Below are positions 57,340-64,000 of a DNA stretch of 64,000 bases, one piece after another. The stretch comes from Candidatus Magasanikiibacteriota bacterium (lineage in GTDB: Bacteria; Patescibacteria; ABY1; Magasanikbacterales; 2-02-FULL-50-9b). The notes under the pieces are model-generated. The model ran no database searches and was not told the DNA's origin. It worked only from the letters and a program-made list of their open reading frames with translations. The position numbers and the translations under genes were made by a program. The stretch covers positions 33,167-97,166 of the forward strand of contig CAITMK010000011.1 in NCBI GenBank assembly GCA_903893485.1, read 5' to 3'. Numbering within the stretch: position 1 is the first letter of the stretch; each line of letters begins with the position of its first letter.

Positions 57340-59078
57340 ACGACGTAGAACAAATCAAGCAGCGCCTCGACATCGTTGATGTGGTGCGCGATTACCTGAC
57401 GGTTAAGCAGGCAGGCGGCCATTACAAGGCACTCTGTCCGTTTCATCACGAAAGCTCGCCGTCGTTCATGCTTAACAAGGAACGTCAGATTTGGCATTGT
57501 TTTGGTTGCAACGAAGGCGGCGATATTTTTTCGTTTGTGCAGCGTGTTGAAAATATTGATTTTCGCGAAGCGCTGAAAATTTTGGCAGAAAAAGCTGGTG
57601 TGGAATTAACCAACACCACACAAAGTGGTTTGTCGCAAAACGAACGCGTGAGATTGTTAGAGTTATTAAACAGCGCTGCCGCGGTGTATCACCGAATTTT
57701 GCTGGAATTGCCGGGTGCTGGCTCGGCGCGAGCATATTTAGAACGCCGTGGATTATCAAAATCCGCCATCGAAATTTTTCAAATTGGTTTTTCGCCAGAC
57801 TCGTGGGAACTGATCACACAATATTTCCAGAAAAAAAATACGTCAGCCGAAGATTTGGTCGCTGCAGGTTTGTCAATTTTAAAAACTGAAGGTCGCCAGC
57901 GATTGTTCGATCGGTTCCGCGGCCGCATCATGTTTCCATTTCACGATGCGCACGGCCGCGTCATCGGATTCACGGGCCGCGTGTTGGTTGAAACCAAAGA
58001 TAACGGCGGCAAATACATGAACTCGCCAGAGACGCCGCTGTTTCACAAGGGCTCGGCTATTTACGCGCTGCATCTGGCAAAACAAGCAATCAAAGAAAAA
58101 AAATTTGCTGTTTTAGTAGAAGGTCAGATGGACGTAATTGCGTGTCACGAAATTGGCATGAAAAATACTATCGCGTGCTCCGGCACCGCGCTGACCACTG
58201 AACAACTTAAAATGATTAAGCGCTACACCGATGAACTCCGTATGGCATTCGACAGCGACGCTGCGGGCCAACATGCCGCAGAACGATCAGTTGCAATTGC
58301 GCTTGCCGAAGGATTTACCATTAAAATGATTCGTATTCCCGAAGGGGCGGGTAAGGATGCCGACGAATGTATTCGCAAAGATAAATCTGTGTGGGAGGCC
58401 GCAGTTGCTAACGCCGCGCCATTTATGGAAGTACTTTTGCAAAATATTTCGCCAACGCTTGCTAAAGATCCCAAAGAAAAACGTCTACGCGCCGAACGAT
58501 TTGCCCAATTTATTGCCATGGTCCCATCGGCCGTGGAGCGTGATCATTGGATTCAGCACGGTTCATTGCAGCTTGGCGTTGCCGCCGACACATTCCAGGA
58601 AATTGTTTTGCGTGCTCGCGCTGGCCAAAACGCTGCCTCGCCGCAAATTCAGGAAAAAGTTACCCAAAATAAAGGTTCAACGCTACGCAAATTGATCGAA
58701 GAGCGTGTGATGGCGCTGCTCCAAACCGAGTTTTGCTTATTCGAGGAAATCCGTTCGCAAATTCCCGAAGATGTCATTTCCGACGACGCGTATCGTGCAC
58801 TTTACAAAGAGTGGACAAATCAGTATACTGCAGGAATTCACTCCCCAAGCGCGCCGATACAAGATCCAACACTCGAGTTATTACTCGCCGCGAGCTACGC
58901 GGACTTTGGACAAAAAGATCGGCAAAGTGAGCTTCGTGCCCTCGCGAAGCGCCTCCGAGAACTTTATTTAACAGAACATCGTGAAAGTCTTATTCGTGAA
59001 ATTGGCCTTGCGGAAGCCGCAAGTGATACCGCGCGAGTACAGGAGCTTTTGCAACGCTACCAAAAACTCATTGTATGA
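57336..59078 (+). CDS. dnaG: DNA primase DnaG
   Basis: Makes RNA primers at the fork. The 580-aa protein has the zinc finger CPFHHESSPSFMLNKERQ..CFGC at the N-terminus, the TOPRIM core with VEGQMDVIACHE and AFDSDAAGQHAAERS, and a helical C-terminal domain for helicase contact. It overlaps the small gene before it and rpoD after it, the classic dnaG-rpoD arrangement. Confidence 0.97.
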   Translation: MNDVEQIKQRLDIVDVVRDYLTVKQAGGHYKALCPFHHESSPSFMLNKERQIWHCFGCNEGGDIFSFVQRVENIDFREALKILAEKAGVELTNTTQSGLSQNERVRLLELLNSAAAVYHRILLELPGAGSARAYLERRGLSKSAIEIFQIGFSPDSWELITQYFQKKNTSAEDLVAAGLSILKTEGRQRLFDRFRGRIMFPFHDAHGRVIGFTGRVLVETKDNGGKYMNSPETPLFHKGSAIYALHLAKQAIKEKKFAVLVEGQMDVIACHEIGMKNTIACSGTALTTEQLKMIKRYTDELRMAFDSDAAGQHAAERSVAIALAEGFTIKMIRIPEGAGKDADECIRKDKSVWEAAVANAAPFMEVLLQNISPTLAKDPKEKRLRAERFAQFIAMVPSAVERDHWIQHGSLQLGVAADTFQEIVLRARAGQNAASPQIQEKVTQNKGSTLRKLIEERVMALLQTEFCLFEEIRSQIPEDVISDDAYRALYKEWTNQYTAGIHSPSAPIQDPTLELLLAASYADFGQKDRQSELRALAKRLRELYLTEHRESLIREIGLAEAASDTARVQELLQRYQKLIV

Positions 59079-60400
59079 TCAAAAAAGCGACGAAATCGTC
59101 CGCTGCTTCTTTTAAAAGTAAAAAGCCGGTTGCAAAAAAACTTGCCAAGCCAATGAAGGCAAGTATTGTAAAGACTAAGCCCGTAGCTAAAAAAGTGGTA
59201 AAACCCGCGCCAAAGGTTTTGCCAAAAAAGGGCGCAAAAAAAGTTGACGTGGCACCTGCCAAAGTCCATGTCGATGAAGAAGAACTTGTCATCACGCCGC
59301 CATCGGAGCAACAACTCAAAGATATTATCACCAAAGGCCGCAAACGCGGATTTTTGACCGAAACCGAGGTGCTTTTTGTGTTTCCGCATGTCGAAAGCTA
59401 TTTAGATGATTACGAATTTTTTCTGAATGATTTGGAACGCGCGAGCATTACCGTGATGGAAATGAAAGAGGGTTTGCTTGGCCAGCGTGCAGAGCAGCGC
59501 GAAATGTTGGGTAAGCCTGCAACGGAATCAAAAAAATCAAAACTTGCATCAGAATCTTTGGAACTTACCAGTGATTCGATTCAAATGTATTTGCGTGAAA
59601 TCGGTAAAATTCCTTTGCTTAACGCAGAAGAAGAAATTTCATTGGCAAAACGAAAAGATCGTGGCGATAAGGAAGCAGAGCGTGCACTTATTGAAGCTAA
59701 CTTACGTTTGGTGGTTTCAATTGCGAAAAAATTTGTGGGCAAACAGCTTTCATTGCTTGATTTGATCCAAGAAGGGAACATCGGTTTGTTTCGCGCGGTG
59801 AAAAAGTTTGAATACAAGCGTGGCTACAAATTTTCAACGTACGCAACGTGGTGGATTCGTCAGGCAATCACGCGCGCACTTGCGGATCAATCGCGTACCA
59901 TTCGTATTCCAGTGCACATGGTTGAAACGATTAATCGCTTTCAGCAAGTTGAACGTCGTTTGCTCCAAGATTTGGGCCGCGATGCAACGCCAGAAGAAAT
60001 CGCCGCAGAAATGGGCGAAGATGTTGAAAAGGTTCGTCACATCATTAAGATCTCACAAGAAACCGTTTCTCTCGAAACATCCGTGGGCGATGACGATGAC
60101 GATTCATCACTTGGTGATTTTATCGAAGACGTGAAAAATATTTCGCCAGATCGCGCATCAGCTTTGCAACTTTTACGTGATTACGTGCGCGCATCAATCC
60201 GCGATTTGCAACCTCGTGAACAAAAAATTCTTGAAATGCGTTTTGGTTTAACCGATGGCGTTTCACATACCCTCGAAGAAGTGGGTAAAGAATTCGACGT
60301 GACTCGTGAACGTATCCGCCAAATCGAAGCAAAGGCGCTCGAAAAAATTCAGAACATGCCTGAAATTGAAAAACTGCGTGACTATTACTCGTTTCTGTAA
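59075..60400 (+). CDS. rpoD: Primary sigma factor RpoD
   Basis: The housekeeping sigma factor, 441 aa. The N-terminus is Lys/Ala-rich (residues 1-70) in place of a normal region 1.1. Region 1.2 is DSIQMYLREIGKIPLL, region 2 has LRLVVSIAKKF and YATWWIRQAITRA, region 3 follows, and region 4 has DVTRERIRQIEAKAL. It should read the TTGACA/TATAAT promoters seen in the window. It overlaps dnaG by 4 nt. Confidence 0.97.
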   Translation: MIKKATKSSAASFKSKKPVAKKLAKPMKASIVKTKPVAKKVVKPAPKVLPKKGAKKVDVAPAKVHVDEEELVITPPSEQQLKDIITKGRKRGFLTETEVLFVFPHVESYLDDYEFFLNDLERASITVMEMKEGLLGQRAEQREMLGKPATESKKSKLASESLELTSDSIQMYLREIGKIPLLNAEEEISLAKRKDRGDKEAERALIEANLRLVVSIAKKFVGKQLSLLDLIQEGNIGLFRAVKKFEYKRGYKFSTYATWWIRQAITRALADQSRTIRIPVHMVETINRFQQVERRLLQDLGRDATPEEIAAEMGEDVEKVRHIIKISQETVSLETSVGDDDDDSSLGDFIEDVKNISPDRASALQLLRDYVRASIRDLQPREQKILEMRFGLTDGVSHTLEEVGKEFDVTRERIRQIEAKALEKIQNMPEIEKLRDYYSFL

Positions 60401-60402
60401 GT

Positions 60403-61500
60403 GTGCAAAAGTATTTCCGGATCTATTGGCTTCAAATAATCCTGGGTTTCATCAACTCAGGATTTTTGAGCATATTGCTGTATTCGTTTTATCATCAGCA
60501 CATCGCGCTCTCTGACATTTTCTTTGCTGATGCAATTGCGTGTGCAGCGAATGCGATGTTTATTGTCATGAGAAAATCAATTCATACGCGTCGTGATATT
60601 CGAATTGGCTTTGGGCTCATGACGATTGGTTTGTTTCTCGTTGCATTTTTGCCGCATACGCGCACGCTGCTCTATGCGTTTTACATTTTACAAGTACTTG
60701 GTGCAATTACGTTTTATATTCCAGTGAACATTTTGTACTTCAAAGGGGTTGCAGAGGATGCACGTATGCGTGGCATGACGTTATATTGGATCGTTGGCAT
60801 CGCAACGGGCGTTGCGGCGCCGCTTGTGGGGGCACTGCTCTATGCGCACACCAGCATGATGGTATTTTTGATTGTGCCGCTCCTGCTGACACTCTGTGGC
60901 GTGTGGATGGCGCAGTATGTGCCTGAAGATATCATTTCGTATTCGCGCGGCGACGTATTTAATTATTTGAAAGGACTTCGTGTGATTAATGCGTTGGATG
61001 GCGCGCTTCACCGGGTTAGCGGGGATGCAGGATTTTTTGTGCTGATGTTTGCATCGACCGTCGCGAGTTATAGTTCGTATTTGTCGTGTGTTTCACTGGT
61101 GATGGCGGCGGTTGCGTGGATCGTTGCAACAAAATCTGACAAAACGAACAATCGAATGAAATATTTGTGGCCAACCGCGCTTCTTGCGGGCGCAGCAACG
61201 ATGGGTTTGAGTCTCGCACATTCATTCATCACTTTTTTGATCTTATCGGTTGTTGCACGTGCGTCACTTGTCATTGCAGAACCGCTTCGCTCGAATGTAA
61301 CACAAGATAGTGCGGTTGCACATGCGCATATTTGGATTTCGCGTGAATTTTATATCAATATTGGACGAACGCTGCTGCAAATTATTGCGGGCATTTTGCT
61401 AGTGATTGGTTCGCCGACGGCTGCACTTATTTTATTTGGTGCCTTGCATATTGCATTTCCATTTTTGGTCCATCGAAAAAAAATTTATAAAACCGTATGA
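60403..61500 (+). CDS. MFS-family membrane transporter
   Basis: The 365-aa protein has about ten or eleven hydrophobic helices and fits the major facilitator layout, with a short RxxxR-like loop between helices 2 and 3 (MRKSIHTRRDIRIGFG). No substrate can be read. The start is GTG 60403, 2 nt after rpoD. The stop overlaps trhO by ATGA, so the two are coupled. Confidence 0.75.
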   Translation: MQKYFRIYWLQIILGFINSGFLSILLYSFYHQHIALSDIFFADAIACAANAMFIVMRKSIHTRRDIRIGFGLMTIGLFLVAFLPHTRTLLYAFYILQVLGAITFYIPVNILYFKGVAEDARMRGMTLYWIVGIATGVAAPLVGALLYAHTSMMVFLIVPLLLTLCGVWMAQYVPEDIISYSRGDVFNYLKGLRVINALDGALHRVSGDAGFFVLMFASTVASYSSYLSCVSLVMAAVAWIVATKSDKTNNRMKYLWPTALLAGAATMGLSLAHSFITFLILSVVARASLVIAEPLRSNVTQDSAVAHAHIWISREFYINIGRTLLQIIAGILLVIGSPTAALILFGALHIAFPFLVHRKKIYKTV

Positions 61501-62381
61501 GTCACCAAATTTTATTATATTACAAATACGTACACGTTGAAGATCCGGCCACGCTCATGGCAGCGCAGCGTGAACTTTGCACGCGTCTTAAGTTGCGCGG
61601 TCGCATTTTAATTGCACACGAGGGCATTAACGGCACACTTGAGGGCGAAACCGAAGCGACTGAAGAATATGTGCGCGAATTATTTTCTGATCCACGATTC
61701 AGCGATATCCACATGAAGCGAAGCGTTGGCACGGGTAGCGCGTTTAATAAATTGATGATTAAGGTGCGCCAAGAAATTGTGGGCACCCATTTTCCCGCAG
61801 AAATTAATCCTGCAGATCATACGAGCCAGCACATTACCGCCGAGGAATTGCATGAGCTGATCCAAAGCGGCGAAAATATTAAAATTGTGGACATGCGCAA
61901 TGATTATGAATTCAAAATCGGCCGCTTCGAAAATTCAATTTTGCCGCCCATGGAAAATTCGCGTGACTTGGCTGTGGCCGTGAAAGAATTAGAGTCCTAC
62001 AAAAACGAAAAAATTATTACCGTGTGCACGGGCGGCGTGCGCTGCGAAAAAATGTCAGCCTATTTACTGCGCGAAGGATTCACGAATGTATCACAGTTGT
62101 ACGGCGGCATCGTAACGTACATGGAAAAATATCCCAATAAAGATTTTAAAGGGAAACTGTATGTGTTTGATAACCGTATTGCCATGGGTTTTGAAACAGA
62201 TTCGCCCGAGCACGAAATTTTAACAAACTGCGAAAAGTGTGGTGTGGTGAATGACCACTATATTAACTGCTCAGATAACGCGTGCCACAAGCAAATAATT
62301 ATGTGCGAATCATGTGTTGCTGCGGGCCAGGTGACTTGTGCTGCAGGCTGTATTAAATTGCAGAAAGCTCATAATCACTAA
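61497..62381 (+). CDS. trhO: tRNA uridine-34 hydroxylase TrhO (rhodanese family)
   Basis: TrhO makes 5-hydroxyuridine at position 34 of tRNA in an oxygen-dependent way. The 294-aa protein has the N-terminal ferredoxin-like domain (GRILIAHEGINGTLEG) and the rhodanese domain with KIVDMRNDYEFKIGRF and the catalytic Cys in VCTGGVRCEKMSAYL. A Cys-rich C-terminus (CEKCGVVNDHYINC..CHKQIIMCESC) may bind metal. It starts within the MFS gene stop. Confidence 0.93.
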   Translation: MSHQILLYYKYVHVEDPATLMAAQRELCTRLKLRGRILIAHEGINGTLEGETEATEEYVRELFSDPRFSDIHMKRSVGTGSAFNKLMIKVRQEIVGTHFPAEINPADHTSQHITAEELHELIQSGENIKIVDMRNDYEFKIGRFENSILPPMENSRDLAVAVKELESYKNEKIITVCTGGVRCEKMSAYLLREGFTNVSQLYGGIVTYMEKYPNKDFKGKLYVFDNRIAMGFETDSPEHEILTNCEKCGVVNDHYINCSDNACHKQIIMCESCVAAGQVTCAAGCIKLQKAHNH

Positions 62382-62428
62382 CCTTGCAATTTAACCAATT
62401 TTCTGGTAGTATTCAATAATCAAAATCT

Positions 62429-63889
62429 ATGGCAGAAAAAAACGACGTCATTTTGCGTTTTCAAAATGTAACATTTGAATTTATCGATGAGCGCCCTATT
62501 TTAGAGGACGCAAGTTTTAGTGTTCGCGAAGGCGGCAAAATCACGGTCATCGGCCAGAACGGCGCGGGTAAATCAACAATTTTTAAAATGATCACGGGCG
62601 AGCTCAAACCAAAATCTGGTTCCGTAAGTGTGAGCCAAGGCGCGCGCGTGGCGATTGCTGAACAGGTGATGGCGGATGCCAAAATGGATTTATCAGTCAC
62701 CGAATATTTCGAAGAAGCATTCGACGAAAAACGGTACGACATCTATAAATTAGTTTCCGATGTATTGGACGTGGTGAATCTTGATGTGGACCACGAAAAA
62801 AAAGTTCGTGATTTATCGGGTGGCCAAAAAGCGCGTTTGCTTTTGGCATACGCATTAATTCAAAATCCAGATATTTTGCTCCTCGACGAACCAACCAACA
62901 ATTTGGACGCTGAAGGTATTTTTCATCTCACGTATTTTTTGCAGGCTTACGAAAAAACCGTGATTGTGATTTCTCATGACACCGAATTTTTGAATGCGTT
63001 TACCACGGGCGTGCTACATCTTGATGTGTTCTTGCACAAGGTGAATCAATACGTGGGTGATTATTACGATGTAGTTGCAAATATTGCCGCACAAATCGAA
63101 CGCGACCGCATGAAAAATGCGCGTCTCCAAAAAGAAATTGTTGATCGCAAGGAAAAAGTAAATTTCTTTGCAAACAAAGGTGGTAAGATGCGTAAGCTCG
63201 CCGCAAAATTAAAAGAAGAAATTGAGGAAGCGGAAGATAGCAAAGTTGATACACTGCGTGAAGATAAAACGCTACGTGGTTTTGAAATTGAACCGCAAGA
63301 ATGGAAAGAGGATGTCGTGGTGATTACCAAAGTTCAGGCGCTGAAAAATCATGTGCCCGTTGAAAAAGAAGTGAATATCAAACTTCGTCGTGGCAACAAA
63401 ATGATTATCGAAGGGCCAAATGGTATTGGCAAAAGCACGTTTTTGCGCGCGCTTGCCAAGGGCGAAGCGCCAGGCGCAACGATTTCCCCAGGCGTGAAAG
63501 TTGGTTATTACCAACAGGATTTTTCTGGCCTCGATTACAACCAGACGGGTTACCAGGCACTTGCAAGTGTGATGGACATGCCAGACAATGAAACAATTTT
63601 CGCGGTTGGTGGACATTTCTTACTCAAGTCAGCAACGCTCGGTCAGCCGATTCGTACGTATTCAGAAGGGCAAAAGGGCCTCCTGTGTTACGCGCAGTTT
63701 GTGCTTCAGGAGCCAGCGCTCCTCATTCTCGATGAGCCAACCAACCATATTAACTTTCGCCACTTGCCGGTTATCGCCGAGGCGATTAATGATTTCACCG
63801 GCACCGTGATTATGGTGAGTCACGTTGCAGATTTTGTTGAAAAAATTAAGTTCACGGAGACATTGGATTTATCCAAATTGGTCCGTTGA
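62429..63889 (+). CDS. ABC-F family ATPase
   Basis: A soluble protein (486 aa) with two ABC domains in one chain. The first has GQNGAGKSTIFKM, LSGGQKARLLLAYAL and LLLDEPTNNLD; the second has GPNGIGKSTFLRAL and LLILDEPTNHIN. A linker rich in Lys/Glu (about 215-270) joins them. The second signature is YSEGQKGLLCYAQF. ABC-F proteins act on the ribosome E site. It precedes the tRNA-Asn promoter. Confidence 0.95.
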   Translation: MAEKNDVILRFQNVTFEFIDERPILEDASFSVREGGKITVIGQNGAGKSTIFKMITGELKPKSGSVSVSQGARVAIAEQVMADAKMDLSVTEYFEEAFDEKRYDIYKLVSDVLDVVNLDVDHEKKVRDLSGGQKARLLLAYALIQNPDILLLDEPTNNLDAEGIFHLTYFLQAYEKTVIVISHDTEFLNAFTTGVLHLDVFLHKVNQYVGDYYDVVANIAAQIERDRMKNARLQKEIVDRKEKVNFFANKGGKMRKLAAKLKEEIEEAEDSKVDTLREDKTLRGFEIEPQEWKEDVVVITKVQALKNHVPVEKEVNIKLRRGNKMIIEGPNGIGKSTFLRALAKGEAPGATISPGVKVGYYQQDFSGLDYNQTGYQALASVMDMPDNETIFAVGGHFLLKSATLGQPIRTYSEGQKGLLCYAQFVLQEPALLILDEPTNHINFRHLPVIAEAINDFTGTVIMVSHVADFVEKIKFTETLDLSKLVR

Positions 63890-63915
63890 CAGCCACACGC
63901 AATATCTGATATAGT
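63886..63915 (+). promoter_or_regulatory. Promoter of tRNA-Asn
   Basis: TTGACA (63886-63891), an 18-nt spacer and TATAGT (63910-63915). The -35 overlaps the stop of the ABC-F gene. Confidence 0.7.
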
Positions 63916-63925
63916 ATTGCGGCAT

Positions 63926-64000
63926 TCCGAGGTAGCTCAGCGGTAGAGCAATCGGCTGTTAACCGATTGGCCGTGGGTTCGAATCCCACCCTCGGAGCCA
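63926..64000 (+). tRNA. trnN: tRNA-Asn (anticodon GTT)
   Basis: Acceptor TCCGAGG/CCTCGGA, D-arm GCTC..GAGC, anticodon loop CTGTTAA with GTT at 34-36, T-arm GTGGG/TTCGAAT/CCCAC, discriminator G and CCA at 63998-64000. It ends exactly at the window edge and is complete. Confidence 0.96.

Noticed and set aside
1..64000. CRISPR array
   Set aside because: No regularly spaced direct repeats and no cas genes were found.
1..64000. Recoded TGA (code 25) as in Gracilibacteria
   Set aside because: TGA ends murF, ligA, the ABC-F gene and others exactly at the expected protein ends.

Overview
The window looks like part of a small Patescibacteria (Candidate Phyla Radiation) chromosome. The gene set supports this: a type IV pilus set with PilM and a type IV secretion-like ATPase preceded by a proline-rich partner, a compact MurF-like ligase, bacterial Elp3, many short acidic or orphan proteins, and very tight gene packing with 1-4 nt overlaps and convergent 3' overlaps. 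TGA acts as an ordinary stop, so code 11 is used, not the Gly-TGA code of Gracilibacteria/Absconditabacteria. No rRNA or marker in the window fixes the class.

Layout. 1-1.9 kb: ftsEX and tRNA-Gln(UUG). 2-3.8 kb: an orphan gene, a lysozyme-inhibitor (MliC) protein and a secreted thermonuclease. 3.9-7.1 kb: an oxidative-stress island (DoxX with a Cys-rich tail, BCP, superoxide dismutase, 2-Cys peroxiredoxin, RNase H-fold exonuclease). 7.1-9.1 kb: MurF-like ligase and an EEP nuclease. 9.2-16.6 kb: an integrated mobile element of about 7.4 kb, ending in a large serine recombinase that reads into tRNA-Glu(CUC). It carries a Schlafen AlbA_2 protein, a phage-type HTH protein, a membrane-protein pair, a secreted HNH protein, a membrane-anchored PT-rich protein and a strongly structured non-coding segment. 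16.8-22 kb: a CuA-site lipoprotein, typA, three orphan genes and tsaE. 22-28.4 kb: an operon ending in a giant 1829-residue unknown protein. 28.3-34.6 kb: folD-glyA-elp3 divergent from a Trm9-like methyltransferase, then dus. 34-38.2 kb: a MacAB-like operon with a membrane methyltransferase, and tRNA-Gln(CUG). 38.3-44.3 kb: dnaX, the T4SS-like ATPase and cysS. 44.4-52.6 kb: pilM-prepilin-pilD, ligA-gatC-gatA, a tandem LOG protein and lgt. 52.6-56.9 kb: FKBP, DoxX, a peptidoglycan-binding protein, more orphan genes and tRNA-Ser. 57-64 kb: dnaG-rpoD, an MFS permease, trhO, an ABC-F ATPase and tRNA-Asn.

Two themes stand out. First, six unrelated orphan genes (at 1983, 17399, 20346, 21380 on the minus strand, 54258 and 55789) share one architecture: a TTGACN, 17-nt spacer, -10 promoter, a clear Shine-Dalgarno, GC-richer codon use, and a nested terminator in which an outer stem encloses inner hairpins. 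Most conserved genes here lack a Shine-Dalgarno and start within a few bases of a TATAAT-like box. One orphan is a probable transglutaminase-like peptidase. Second, elp3 and a Trm9/ALKBH8-like methyltransferase are transcribed divergently and share a CATATG start-codon palindrome. With trhO in the same window, this suggests an unusually rich wobble-uridine modification pathway for a reduced genome. The mobile element at 9.2-16.6 kb and its structured segment are the best places to look for an undescribed system.
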